In this document: positions 22,642 through 35,398 of the stretch, one piece after another | Position numbering within the stretch: position 1 is the first letter of the stretch | Layout: every line of letters begins with the position of its first letter | Assembly (NCBI GenBank): GCA_017163975.1 | Contig: JAFFSR010000317.1 | Span: forward strand, 924,001-988,000 | DNA: 64,000 nt | From: Anastatus disparis | Taxonomy: Eukaryota; Arthropoda; Insecta; Hymenoptera; Eupelmidae | Direction of reading: 5' to 3' | Translations under genes and position numbers: made by a program | Notes under the pieces: generated by a model | Told to the model about the DNA's origin: nothing | Seen by the model: the letters and a program-made list of their open reading frames with translations, nothing else | The model's database searches: none

Positions 22642-23555
22642 GAGTCTCATTCGAAAGAAGCACATACTCTGAATAGAAAAGAACGAATAACTGTAGTGGA
22701 TTTTCATGCACCAGACGCATATTAAATTCATGTAAGTGTATAGTTCTAATTATTATTACATATTTGGATATAAATTCTATTTATAAATTTCAATATTAAT
22801 TAAAATATAAATTTGAAATTTAAATTTTATTTATTTAATTTTGAATTTGAATTATAAAAGAAATACAAAATGATTACTCCATATTAAATATTATTTCTTA
22901 CTTTCCAGCTGATTCAAGGTTAGTACGAGTAATTCTAACAACCATCAGAGTAACAAATAACTATGTATTTGTTGATTCTTACAACAAATACATAGTTTCA
23001 TTGGTGAATAAGGGTGAGTACTGACAAAATATCTTATAATAAGAAAGATTATTATTATTGATTATTTTAATAACTTATATCTTTTTGCATTTCAGCTTTA
23101 TCGAGTCGATAACAAGGTTCTCTTGACTGGTATCTCTTTTTTATATTGTTAGCTAATGTAAATAAGAAATACCAGGGAAGAATTATGTTATGAAAGATAA
23201 GTATAGCAATGATAATTTTGAGATATAATAATTAAAAACTTTAAAACTGTTTTTTTCAAATATTGAATTTTTAAAATTTTAGGTGCTGCCCCGTAAGATG
23301 TGAGCTGAACCGCTGGATAGATCTGACTTTTCCAAACTGATTTAACTTTAGTATTAGCATAGTCCTCGCGTGAAGAAAGGGTTTTGAAATCAAATGATTA
23401 GAAGTTATTATAAAATAAAAAAATAAAATAAAAATATTAAGATCTATTAAATAAATTGATATTTTTTGTTGATAAGTAAATAAATTTTGTGGTTCAGGAA
23501 TTCCCTCATTCATGCGAGAATGGCGAGAATACTGAATAAATAGTTCTTGAGCTTT
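22642..23555. other. AT-rich DNA with one perfect palindrome
   Basis: No gene is seen. A perfect 16-bp stem, AACTATGTATTTGTTG at 22959-22974 and its inverse at 22982-22997, encloses a 7-bp loop. Confidence 0.55.
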
Positions 23556-26500
23556 ATATTTTTTTAGGCCTAATAGTTTCTTAAATCTTATATTTTTTGG
23601 GTCCGATACTTTTTTGATTTTTATATTTTCTTGGGCTCTATATTTTTTAAGGCTTCATATTTTCTTGATTCTGTTTTTTTGGGCTCAATGTTTTTCATTC
23701 TCATATTTTTTGGAGCCTATATTTTTTGGGTCCAATATTCTTTTGATTCTTATGTTTTCTTGGGCTTTATATTTTTTTGCGCCCAATATTTTTTTGAATT
23801 TTATTTTTTCTCTGGGCCCAATATTTTTTTGATTCTTATATTTTCTTGGGCTCTATATTTTTTTAGGCCGAATTTTTCTTGATCCATATATTATCTTGGG
23901 CTCTACATTTTTTCGGCCCAATATTTTTTTGATTCTTATATTTTTTTGGGTTCTACATTTTTTTGGGTCCAATATTTTTTTAAATTTTATTTTTTCTCTG
24001 GGCCCCATTATTTTTTTATTCTTACGTTTGCTTGGGCTCTGTATTTTCTGGCTCCAATATTTTTTTTATTTTTATATTTTCTTGGGATTTATATTTTTTT
24101 GGTCCGAATTTTTCTTGATTCTTATATTTACTTGGGCTTTTTATTTTATTAGGTCTATAATTTTTTTTATACTAATATTTTCTTGGGCTCTACATTTGTT
24201 GGGCCCAATATGTTTTTTATACTTACATTTGCTTGCGTTCTATAATTTTTGGCCCCAATATTTTTATGAATTTTATATGTTCTAGGGCTTTATATTTTTC
24301 TTGGACCCAATAATTATTTAAATTTTATTCCTTTTCTGGGCCCAATCTTTTCTTTGATTCTTATATTTTCTTGATCTTCATATTTTTTTAGGCATAATAT
24401 TTTTTTGATTCTCCTATTTTCTTAGGCTCTATATGTTTTTGGGCCTAATAGTTTTTTGTTTCTAATATTTTCTTGGGCTCTATATTTTTTTTGGTCCAAT
24501 ATTTTTCCGATCCATATAATTTCTTGATCCTTATATTTTCTTGGGCTCTATATTTTTTTCGGCTCAATGTTTTACGTTGTCATATTTTTTTTCGACCTGT
24601 ATTTTTTTGGGACATATATTCTTTTGATTCTTATACTTTCTTGGGCTTTATATTTTTTGGGCCCAATGTTTTTTTGAATTTTATTTATCTGGGACCAATA
24701 TTGATTTGATTCTTATATTTTCTTAGGCTCTATATTATTTTGGGCCCAATTTGCCTTAACCCTACTATTTTCTTGGGCTCTACATTTTTTTGGCCCTAAT
24801 ATTTTTTTGATTCTTATATTTTCTTGGGCTTGATATTTTTTTGGGCTCAATGTTTTTTTGAATTTTTTTTTTCTCTGGGACCAATTTTTTTTTTGATTCT
24901 TATATTTTATTGGGCTATATATTATTTCAGGCCCAATTTTTCTTAATTCTTATATTTTCTTAGGTTCTATATTTCTTTGGGCCCAATTGAAGCGTATAGC
25001 TGCAAAAGTAGTTACCTCCAAAAAAATTTTTTTCAAGAAATAACATTTTTTGCTGTACTTATACTTAAAAGTCAGTGTATTTTGCAATACACCATATTTT
25101 TTTCATTCCATAAAAAAAGACTATACCTATATTTTGGTCCCATATGATTTTTTCATGATAAATTTTAATGTTCTGTATACGAAAACGCAATAAAAATGAA
25201 TTAGGAGAAAATGGAGATAGCCACCTTTGCAGCTACACGCTTCAATTGTTCTTGATCCTTATATTTTCTTGGGCTGTACATTTTTTGGGCTCAATATTTT
25301 TTTGATTCTTATATTTTCTTAGGTTCTATATTTTTTTGGAATTAATGTTTTTTATTCTTATATTTCGTTAGGCCGTATATTGTTTTAGGCCCAATATTCT
25401 TTTGATTTTTATATTTTCTTGGTCTCTATATTTTTTGGGTTTAATATTTTTTCGATCCTTATATTTTGTTTGGCTTTATATCTTTTTGGGCCTTATATTT
25501 TTCTGATTCTTTTATTTTCTTGGGCTCTATATTTTTATAGGCCCAATATTTTTTCAATTTTTATATTTTTTCGGGCTTTTTAATTTTTTGGGTCCATAAC
25601 TTATTTGATTTTAATATTTTTTTTGGCTCTACATTTTTTGGGCCCAATATTTTTTTGATTTGCATATTTTCGTGAACTCTATATGCTTTTGGGCTAAAAA
25701 TTTTTTTGATTCTCATATTTTCTTGAGCCTAATATGTTTTTGTTTCTCATATTTTTTTGGGCTCCATATTTCTTAGGCTCTATATATTTTTTGGGCATGT
25801 TTTTTATTCTCATATATCTTTGGGCTCTATTTTTTCTGCCTAAATATTTTTTTGAATTTTTTTTTCCGTGCCCAATTTTTTTTATCCATAATTTTTTAAT
25901 TTTTATATTTTCTTGGTCCCTACATTCTTCGGGACCGATTTTTTTGGATTCGCAAATTTTCTCAAACTCGATATTTTGGGGCCCAATTTTTTTTTGATTT
26001 TTATATTTTCTTGAGCATAATATTTTTTTGATTCTTATATTTTTTTGGTCTTTATATTTTTCTGGGCCTTATATTTTTTCGATTCTGATATTTTCTTGGG
26101 CTTTTTACTGTTTTGGGCCCAATTTTTCTTGATCCTTATATTTTCTTTGGCTCTACATTTTTTAGGCCAAATATTTTTTTTAATCTCATGTTTTTGCGCT
26201 CCAAATTTATTTGGGCCCAATATTCTTTTGATCCTCATATTTTTCTCGACTTTATATTTTTTTAGGGATCAATGTTTTTTATTCTCATATTTTTTTGGGC
26301 CGTATATTGTTTTGGGCCCAATATTCTCTTAATTCTTATATTTTTTTAGGCTTCATATTTTTTTGAGCCCAATAGTTTTGCGAATCTTATATTTTTTTGG
26401 GCCTAATAATTTTTCGATTTTTATATTTTCCTGGTCCCAATATTTATTGGGCCTAATATTTTTTCGATTCTTATATCTTCTTGGGCTTTATACGTTTTTG

Positions 26501-28205
26501 GGTCCTATATTTTTTTGTTTTTTATTTTTTCTTGGGCTCTCCATTTTTTGGGCTTTAAATTTTTTTCATTCTTTTATTTTCTTGTGCACCATATTTTTTC
26601 TGGCCTAATATTTTTTCGATTCTTATATTTTCTCGGGCTTTTTAATTTTATGAGTCCATAAATTTTTGGATTCTCACATTTTCTTGGGCTCTACATTTTT
26701 TGGGCCCAATATTTTTTTGATTTTTATATTTTCTCAAGCTTTATATTTTTTTATTTCAATATTTTCTTGGGCTCTATATTTTTTTGGGCCAAACATTTTT
26801 TTGATTCTTATATTTTCTCAGAATCTATATTTTTTTTGGACATGTTTTTTATTCTTATATTCTCTTGAGCTTAATTTTTTTGACCCTAATATTTTTTGGA
26901 CTCATATTTTCTTGAGCTTTTTTATTTTTTGGGTTCTTAATTTTTTTGATTTTAATATTTTTTTGGGCTCTTCATTTTTTGTGCTTAATATTTCTTTGAT
27001 TTTTATACTTTCTTGATCTCTATATTTTTTTGGGTAAAAATTTTTTCGATTTTTATATTTCTTTGGGCACTTCATTTTTTTGGGCCCAATTATTTTAATT
27101 CTTATATTTTCTTGAGCTTAATATTTTTTTGATTTTGATAGTTTCTTGGGCTCTATATTTCTACGAGCCTAATATTTTTTTGATTCCAATATTTTTCGGG
27201 GTTCTAAATTTTTTTGGGCCTAATATTTTTCTGATTCTTGAATTTTCTTAGACTATATTTTTTTGAGGGCATATTTTTTATTCTTATATTTTCTTGGGCT
27301 CTATACGTTATTGGGTCCAATATTTTTTTGATTCTTATTTTTTCTTGGGCTCTATATTTTTTTGGGCCTTAAATTTTTCTCATTCTTTTATTTTCTCGTG
27401 CTCTATATTTTTTCTGGCCTAATATTTTTTCGATTCTTATATTTTCTCGGGCTTTTTAAGTTTATGAGTCTATAAATTTTTTGATTTGAATATTTTCTTG
27501 GGCTTTACATTTTTTGGGCCCAATATTTTTTTGATTTTCATATTTATTTGGGCTCTATATTTTTTCAGGCTAAAAATTTTTTTGACTCTCACATTTTCTT
27601 GGGATTTACATATTTTTAGACCTAATTTTTTTTTTTAATTTTATATTTTCTGGAGTTTAATATTTTTTTATTTTAATATTTTTTTGAGCTCTATATTTTT
27701 TTGGGCCCAACATTATTTTGATTCTTATATTTTCTCAGACTCTATATTTTTTTTGGGCATGTTTTTTATTTTTATATTCTCTTAAGCTCAATTTCTCTGG
27801 CCCCAATATTTTTTTGATTCTCATATTTTCTTGGGCTTTTTTATTTTTTGGATCCATAATTTTTTTTATTTTAATGTTTTCTTGGGCTCTACATTTTTTG
27901 TGCTTAATATTTCTTTGATTTTTATACTTTCTTAATCTCTATATTTTTTTGGGTGAAAATTTTTTTGATTCTAATATTTTTCAGGGTTTAAAATTTTTTT
28001 GGGCTTGAAATTTTTTGGTTTTTTCTATTTTCTTCAACTATATTTTTTTTGGGCATGTTTTTCATTCTTATATTTTCTTGGGCTCTATTTTTTCGGCCCT
28101 AATATTTTTTTGATTCTTATACTTTGTTGGGCTTCATATTTTCTTTGGCATAATATTTTTCTAAACTTAATTTTTTTTCTGGGCTCAATATTTTTTTGAA
28201 TCTTA
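23556..28205. repeat. T-rich satellite with a 51-bp unit made of three 17-bp monomers
   Basis: About 4.4 kb is a degenerate tandem array. The consensus unit can be read as GGGCCCAATATTTTTTT, GATTCTTATATTTTCTT and GGGCTCTATATTTTTTT, each 17 bp. Because 51 is a multiple of three, hydrophobic open frames with a 17-residue period (FSWALYF, GPNIFLILI) arise on the plus strand. They are not genes. The array holds one 255-bp MITE and ends abruptly against the Helitron Pif1 fragment. Confidence 0.9.
24989..25243. mobile_element. 255-bp MITE in the satellite with AATT target duplication
   Basis: The ends GAAGCGTATAGCTGCAAAAG and its inverse (GAAGCGTGTAGCTGC on the other strand) are flanked by AATT on each side (24985-24988, 25244-25247). 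Removing the insert restores a normal satellite unit (GGGCCCAATTGTTCTTGATCC), so the 4-bp duplication is well supported. Confidence 0.8.
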
Positions 28206-28513
28206 GATTTTCTTTGTTGCTATACCTGTCCCAGCTACACATGAATAATGTATAGTGTGATATTTAAAATAAGCTTATAAAACTTTAAGTAAATAGCTTT
28301 TTTCACTTTCACCTGGTCCATCTATAAAAATATATTTTTCTTTACTTTGTTTGTCTAAATTTTTTATAGTAGAGTTGATTGTTTGCCTTTGTTTATCATT
28401 TGAAGAATTTATTTTCATTCCTAGTTCATTGAAAATATTGTTATTATGATTTAAAATTGTTTCATCATTATCTTCTTTTATAAATGTTCTTGTGTTACGT
28501 ATATTAAAATTGT
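28206..28513 (-). pseudogene. Helitron Pif1-like helicase, N-terminal fragment
   Basis: The minus-strand frame reads through NDKQRQTINSTI (the Q-motif-like start of Pif1 helicases) to FIDGPGESEKSYLL, a Walker A loop in which the usual GPGGTGKT is altered to GPGESEKS. A TAA follows LLKVL, and the frame resumes with a VAGTGIAT block matching motif Ia (A-TGIAA). The rest of the helicase is lost where the satellite begins. The upstream end is at TTAA 28514-28517, the left boundary of the 13.6-kb insertion. Confidence 0.75.
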
Positions 28514-28517
28514 TTAA

Positions 28518-29163
28518 CCTTTAGAGGACGGGAAAGCCACTATAGTGGCTCGACCATGAATATACACTTTAGATATGAGTATTTCTAAATATGAGAGACA
28601 CATATTATGTTTTTTTATAGGAAATACTGAGAAAGGCTCTAGGGGGATAAGCATGTAAAAATTGCCCACAGCGGTTCTGATAAGCAGGCTTTTCCACTCA
28701 AAAGGTCATATAAAAAAAACTTCTTAGCCAAATTTTTAGACCTCTAGACCCCTCCTTCACTATATAACCTCAAAAACGTGATTTTGCGATTTTTTTTATT
28801 TCTGACGCAATATTGCATAAAACGATCTGAAAATTTGCATGCGAGAGTTTTTATAGACTCCGAATATTCCTAATTTTTTTTCAAACTCTCTTGTTAAAAA
28901 ATAAGCTTTTGCGACCTTGTTTTATGTTGTATTTTTCGGGATTTATTTCGTAAGCTTATTTGGCTAAACTTTCAAACTATTTTTATTGCATTTTTCTCTA
29001 TATTTGGGGACTTGACCGCAAAAAACAGTGACTGTGTAGGCGAAAAATAGTTTTTTACACATCGAAATGTGTTTTCAGATGCATTTGGATGCAGATCAAG
29101 TGCTTTAAAAATTATAACAATACTTATGACCATAACAGACAGCATATTACTTTGAACCCCAGA
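28518..29163 (+). repeat. Left inverted arm of the TTAA element
   Basis: It matches 41437-42090 in inverse orientation. It carries a private 14-bp palindrome, GCCACTATAGTGGC (28536-28549), absent from the right arm. Confidence 0.85.
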
Positions 29164-29455
29164 TTCTGCTTTCTTGGTAGGTACTTGTTTGCTAAAGTAT
29201 AAAAATATAAGAAATCCGGAAAGAATAATAAAAACACTGGGTACAACCTTTAAGAGGAGGTTACGTATCTCCGTCCTTTTCTAATCGAAAAATTAAGTTT
29301 TTGCAAAAACAAATAACTTTATCGAAAAATGAAGAGAAAGCCCCATTGCGTATTAAAAAAAGCTATCTTGCTTATGCAATCTTCTATGTAGTGATATCAG
29401 CGGGGTCGGGGTCCTTCGTATTGTTTACGTTGGTTATGGAGCATGTGACACGTAA

Positions 29456-29530
29456 CAATCATTACTTGAGTTGGGTCCATAAATTCAACCTTTAGGTTTG
29501 TGTTCATAAATGTAACGCAAGTAATGATTG
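29456..29530. other. Perfect 13-bp hairpin related to the 3.8-kb fold-back family
   Basis: CAATCATTACTTG (29456-29468) pairs perfectly with CAAGTAATGATTG (29518-29530). The inner sequence (CTTGAGTTGGGTCCATAAATTC) resembles 48661-48682, so it may be a short relative or deletion derivative of that family. Confidence 0.5.
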
Positions 29531-29639
29531 TCTCATTGGTCTATTTTTCTTATGAGAGAGTTAAGGACAGAATAAGATTTAAACTACATAACCTCAAAGC
29601 ATAATTATAAAATATTAAGTATTAAATCGATGCTCTAAT

Positions 29640-30740
29640 TTGTAACAAAGCTACTGATTACAGTTAGGGTGCCAGAAGCTTCAGCGTTTCAGGATTCGTG
29701 AGGAAGGGTAATTGGAATAAAGAAAGCATGTAATTAAAATAACAAATTGATATATTCTTAAGAAAAATAACAAAAGCAGAAAATAGAGTAAAGTTAATAT
29801 TGAATATAAATAAAGTAGTCTTTAATTAACTGCTTCATCAGGATTCGGCAGTCTGAAACAAACGGAAAATAACGTGGTTCTTAGTTTAACACTTAAACAG
29901 GCTTTAATACGCATTTACGCATCAAGTTTACATGTTTCTTTCTGTTCTTTATCAATCAAGTTACCATAATCTGGCTAGTTTCTATTCTTTACAGATCAAT
30001 TTACAATCATCAGGCTAATTTCTATCTCAGTTCAAGCAAATCACGAACGCGCATGCGTAGGACTAGGAGTGCATTTCGTATACTTGCTCACTGCACCTTG
30101 AGCAATCCCCTGGCACAGAGCGCAATCAAGGGTTTCTAGCCCAACTCGTTTTACAGTCACGCGCAATCACCTGACTGCAATCCGAGTACAAACTCTATGC
30201 AGGATAACTAGGATGTTACCTAGACAATCATACGACCACGAGCAATCCCCTGGTTCGTACAATCGTCGTCGGCAGGTAAACAGGAAATGGGGGGGGGGGG
30301 TTCGGATTGTAACACGTATGCTACAACCTTCAGCCTTACTGTACCGTTTCTCACACAGGCCACTAGCTATCCCCTAACCAGTGGTTGAAACTCAACGATT
30401 CCCCCTAAGAAGTGGTCTAGTCGTACCAGCTCATCACCACGAGTAATCCCCTGGTGATAAGAGGCATAACACATCTTTCAACCACTGCGCCCAACAACCC
30501 AGTGATTGGTTAAAGTGAAGCCTGTCAACGGTGGAGCAAGACTCGACTCAACTAGCATTCGTAAGGCTTTATATACTAGTGGTCAGCAGTTCCATGGATG
30601 TTCCACTGGAACGGGAACGGACCACTCACACATCAAGCCTTATATTTTTGACAGCTTTTACTTATACATTATGTACGTCGCTTTACAAAGTATAGTATAA
30701 ACAAAAACGTAGCAGGCGTATCCTGTTACTAATTAAAAAA
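29640..30740. repeat. LTR-retroelement-like remnant with a G-run and a TATA-bearing block
   Basis: A G11 run (about 30290-30300, GGAAATGGGGG...) precedes TGTAACACGTATGC, as a polypurine tract precedes an LTR. In the following 430 bp a TTTATATACT box (about 30568) precedes a TCAGCAGT initiator-like site. The motif AATCCCCTGG recurs at 30104, 30244 and 30445. The right end is undefined. I propose a solo LTR with adjoining retroelement 3' sequence, with low certainty. Confidence 0.35.
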
Positions 30741-30829
30741 GATTTCTTCCAAGTATACCATATAATTATAAAATAACTTAAAATATTTGTCTAGAATTAG
30801 CTTACAAAATAAATATGATTGAGGCTCAA

Positions 30830-33260
30830 GTTCATGGACCCAATGTATTGCGACGCCGTTCGGCATCGCTATTTTATTAAGAAAATAAAATATGAATAAA
30901 ACTAAAGAGCGTAAATTTTTTTAAAATAAATCTTTTTTCTCTAGATACTACTTAACAGGGTGTAATTTTTGTGTGATTTTCTTTTATTAAAATATTGTAT
31001 AAATTTTATTCTTCATGGGTCGGAACCGTAGTTATAAAAATTGAATCGAGCGATTTTCCCGCCCGATTGCGTCTGCCTAAACATCATAGTAAAAGAACGA
31101 AAATAATGAGAGAGTTTGTTTGCGCCGAAGGAAAAAAGAAAAAAAAAGAAAGAAAGAAGATGAAGAGAAAAAGAATAAAGCGAACTATAAAGACTTTTTT
31201 GTAATTTATAAATTGAAGCGAAAGATTTTCTATTATGTATATGCGTCAAACAAGTGTAAAGTTGCGTATTAGTATTCAAGTGAGAGTGAGCGAGAGAACA
31301 AATACATGCGTGCGAGCGAGAAAAAGAGAGAGCGAAAGAAGGACTAAGCGCCGGCGCCTCTCTTGAAAGAAATAGTATTTTATGCGTCATAATTTATTAT
31401 ATTAGTTGAAATAAATTTAGAATAATTATTACGAGTGTGTGAGATGAAATAATTTATTAAATTATTCGTTAAATTAGTTAATAATAATAGAGCGTGAAAC
31501 AGAAATAAATAATAGCCAATGAGATTGTTACATGCCAATTGTAAGTTAATATTTTGTCGAAAACGAAGCGCTGTGATTGGCCCGCCGTCAACGGACTTGT
31601 CGTTGCTTGCCGAACAAAGCGGGCCTTGTTGTCAATCGTTGTCGAGTCTTGCAGCGAAGCGGCCCTGTTCAGAGAGAGAATCCGAGATTTTTTTCGAGAG
31701 TGTGCCTTTGTTAAGAAAGAGTTTTCTTGTGTCGAGTTTTTTTTGTGTTTAATTTTCTATAAAAGAGTTTTTCGAGTGAGATCAATATTAATAAATTATT
31801 TAGAGTCAGCGGGTAGTAGAGCCTGTAGTTTTTTTTGTGTGTAATTTTCGTGTAAAATTTTAATTACTTAACAAAGGCTGCGAGATTTTATAAAAGAAAT
31901 AAAAGAGAGAATAAAGAGCGTTTGTTCATTTAAAATAGCGTGTGTATATCAGAGTGTAGTTGCGCCTTTTTTTTATATATTGTGTTTGTGTAGATAAAAA
32001 GGAAAATTTCTAATCGCCTAGAGAGAAAAAGGACACGGTCTTGCGTCAAAAGACTCAGGGTAGCTTCACCAGCGGGTGTCTCTAGAGAGCGAGAGAGTGA
32101 GAGAAAGCCGATCAGAGTAACGATCACCAGCGAGGAGAAAAGCGAAGAAAAGCTCTCTTTATCTTAGGTATAGTGTGAAATTTCTTAGCGCGTATGTTTG
32201 CGTGTTGAATGTCTGTGTGCTGGCAAAGAAATAGAAAAATACTTTTATTTTCAGTTTAATTAAATAACTTAAAAATCATTTTTTTTTTACTATTTGCAAT
32301 TTATTGTATATCAAATTCAATTGTTCTTTTTTTTTATCTAGCGCAATTTTCTGTGTATGTGAATTCGTATGTGTGTGGTGTGAGATAGTAGTGTAAAAAT
32401 AGAGAAAAAAACAAGTGTAACGAGAGCCACAAGATTAAAAATTATTAGAAGCGTTTTATTAAAATTTTCTGTTATATATGTAATAATTATTCTGAAAATT
32501 AAAAGAGTGTAAAATTCGAAATTGTCGTGCGTGAAAACCGTTTACAAAAGTTTTCCATAGAAATAAAATTTTAGTTGATAGTCGCAAGAATCGCGCCGAG
32601 TTCGTGGAAGTCAGTGTAAAATTCGAAAATAAGAAAGAGGTAGAGTAAAGCCAGAAGGCGAGCAGAGCCTGCGGTGCCGTTGAGAGGCAGTGGCGCAACC
32701 GTCTATGTCAGAGCCCACTAGCCACGCGGTATAGGAGAGTGAGTGAGAAAGAGAGAGACGCAAAGAGAAACGAAAGTGAGTAAGTTGCGTATAGCCTAGG
32801 CATATAAAAAGATTTTTATAATTTCGCCCGTGTTAAATCTATGCGCCTAACTATTATCAATATTTCTTTTAGTGATTTAAAATTTTAAAATAAGTGTAAA
32901 ATTCTGTGATAGAGAAAATTTAAATTATAATATTTTTCTTAAAAATTAATTGTGATGTATTCTTTCTATTTTTCTAATTGAACCTAGTGTGTGTGAGAGA
33001 GAAAGTACATTAAAAGAAAATAAACGGAGAGAATATCTTCAAATTGAAAGTGTGTGTTTTTTAGAGATATTAGAGTTAGAAAAGGGACTTTGGTATAATA
33101 CGCGCGTCTCCCGAACGCGTGAATCTCGGCGGATCCCCTCTGTGATAGTCTCATAAAAAATCACAGTTTTATTAAATTTTCAGATTTTTGGCGATTCGGG
33201 ATACTGGGACGACGTTGTCGCAAATACATCGTCACAGTATATACACGTGTATTCGTAAAA
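30830..33260. other. GA- and GT-rich non-coding block, possibly a long LTR or leader
   Basis: The block is compositionally unlike its surroundings (GAGAGAAAG, GTGTGTG, AAAAAGAAAG tracts, short GC-rich segments) and has no coding frame that I trust. TGGCGATTCGGGATACTGGG at about 33190 resembles a tRNA-complementary primer binding site after a TTTTCAGATTT stretch, which would make the preceding block an LTR. No second LTR is seen. Confidence 0.3.
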
Positions 33261-33366
33261 ACACTGAATGTAGTCAACATTCAATTTGTGCAAAATAGAT
33301 TTATTTTTTAAATCATTATAAAATGTTTTTAATTATAATTGCAACATTAAAAACTAAATATATGTA

Positions 33367-34440
33367 CACTGCTGCCGAGATACTTTTGCCCCCCTTTGTC
33401 TAAAATCGACTTATCTAAAAAGTTTTATAACTCTGGAAAAAATGGTCGTAGCCTGAAAATTCCAACGGGATTCGAAAAATTGTTCAAAATTCTTTCAAAA
33501 ACTATTGGTTTGATATAAAAAAAAAACATTTTTTTTCGTATCTCTTATCCTTGTTTAAAAAGAAATTTTTTTTAACTTTGTTTTGACTTTGTAAAATAGT
33601 TTTCAATTTCAGTAGAAATCTTTGCATTAATACAAAACCAAACAGATTTTAAAGCTCATATTTCGACGATGAAAATGCAATGTCGAACATCTAGATTCGA
33701 CCTTTTAAACCAGAGTTATAAGATTTTATATTTGAAAATAAGGTTTTTTTCGATATATGAATATCTTTGAATTTAAGAGGAATAGAAAAATTTGTCAGAG
33801 AGGAAAAATGTTCCTTTTTGGTCAAATAATAATAATACATAATAAAAAATTCATTTCGGAAAAAAGATTTTTTTTTTTGCCTTTTTTACCCAAGTTGTTC
33901 AATATTTTAAAGATATCAAAATTTCATTACATTCCAACAAAAAAAAAATTTTTTTTTCGAAATCAATTTTTTATTATATATTATTATTATTTGACCAAAA
34001 AGGAACATTATTTCTTTCTGACAAATTTTTCTATTCCTCTTAAATTCAGAGATATTCATATATCGTAAAAAACCTTATTTTTAAATATAAAATCTTATAA
34101 CTCTGGTTTAAAAGGTCAAATCTAGACGTTCGACATTGCATTTTCATCGTCGAAATATGAGCTTTAAAATCTATTTGGTTTTGTATTAATGTAACGATTT
34201 CTACTAAAATTTTACAAAGTCAAAACAAAGTTAAAAAAAATTTCTTTTTAAACAAGGATAAGAGATACGAAAAAAATGTTTTTTTTTTTTATATCAAACC
34301 AATAGTTATTAAAAGAATTTTGAACAATCTTTCGAATCCCTTAGGAATTTTTAGGCTATGACCATTTTTTCCAGAGTTATAAAACTTTTTAGGTAAGTCG
34401 ATTTTAGACGAAGGGGGGCAAAAGTGTCTCGGCGGCAGTG
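33367..34440. mobile_element. 1.07-kb fold-back MITE with CACTGC ends and TA flanks
   Basis: CACTGCTGCCGAGATACTTT at 33367 and its inverse ending at 34440 (CACTGCCGCCGAGACAC on the other strand) are flanked by TA (33365-33366, 34441-34442). The arms are about 500 bp and match almost to the centre, near 33900. It has no coding capacity. TA duplication and CACTG ends suggest a Tc1/mariner-type family. Confidence 0.85.
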
Positions 34441-34442
34441 TA

Positions 34443-35323
34443 TATATAATGGTTTTACGATTGGTTAACTTATAATTGTAAGTAATAAAAACCACATCTT
34501 CTAACAGCACATTCTTTTATACAATAGAATAATAAATAAAGAGTATTGATTGTATGTTTAAATAACATTTAACAAAACAAATGCGTTTATTCATATGCTT
34601 TCATTTTTATAAATGTCATTTATGAAATGTAGATTAAATGCTTTTGTACACAGTCACAATTGTGATCAAGTATATCTTAACAATTAAAAGGTACAAGCTG
34701 AATTTAACTTCAAAACTTACAACTGAAAACTTATATTTTTAGTTCAAAATTTTATCTTTTAAAACTAATGAAACAGTTAATCTATTTTCTAGACATTTAT
34801 TATTGTAAACATATCTAAAGTATTAATAGTCAATATTTACATTCGCACAAAGGTCACAAATTATGACTATGGAGGAATAATTGTAATTAACTTATACTAA
34901 CAAGCAGTATACCAACTGATGCCTTCTGTATTTTCTATGCGTTTGTAAATATTAACTATAAACAATGTAAGCGAATATGTATTTTATAAAATAGTAATAA
35001 TAAATGTTTAGAATGTAAATCATATGTTTGATTAATGTTTTCAAAAATATATTCCTTGATATAATTATTATTTATATATACACACATGTATATGTATATG
35101 TTGAATAAAATAAAAATTTTCTTTATATTTGCTTGGAATAATCTTGTGCAAATATATTATTATTTTAGAAATTGTTCGTAACATAATTACATTGTAAAGA
35201 TATGCTTAATCACAAGTTCATACTGTAACTGAAGACTTATATTTTCAAAACAATAATTTTTCTTATAATTGTTATGAAACAGATAATTTTCTTTTATATA
35301 ATTTTTATCATAATTTTCACAAA

Positions 35324-35325
<2 letters not shown>
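34443..35325. other. AT-rich DNA upstream of the transposase pseudogene
   Basis: No ORF or clear repeat is visible. It may hold the promoter of the DDE/SWIM gene. Confidence 0.35.

Positions 35326-35393
<68 letters not shown>
35326..35393. repeat. (TA)n microsatellite
   Basis: A pure TA run about 80 bp upstream of the transposase ATG. Confidence 0.97.

Positions 35394-35398
<5 letters not shown>

Noticed and set aside
23614..28199. Many hydrophobic open frames that look like membrane proteins
   Set aside because: They follow the 51-bp satellite period exactly and have no conserved starts; 51 being divisible by three explains them.
31013..31390. 125-codon minus-strand frame and overlapping plus-strand frame
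   Set aside because: Low-complexity GA/CT-rich sequence in an LTR- or leader-like block, with no recognisable domain.
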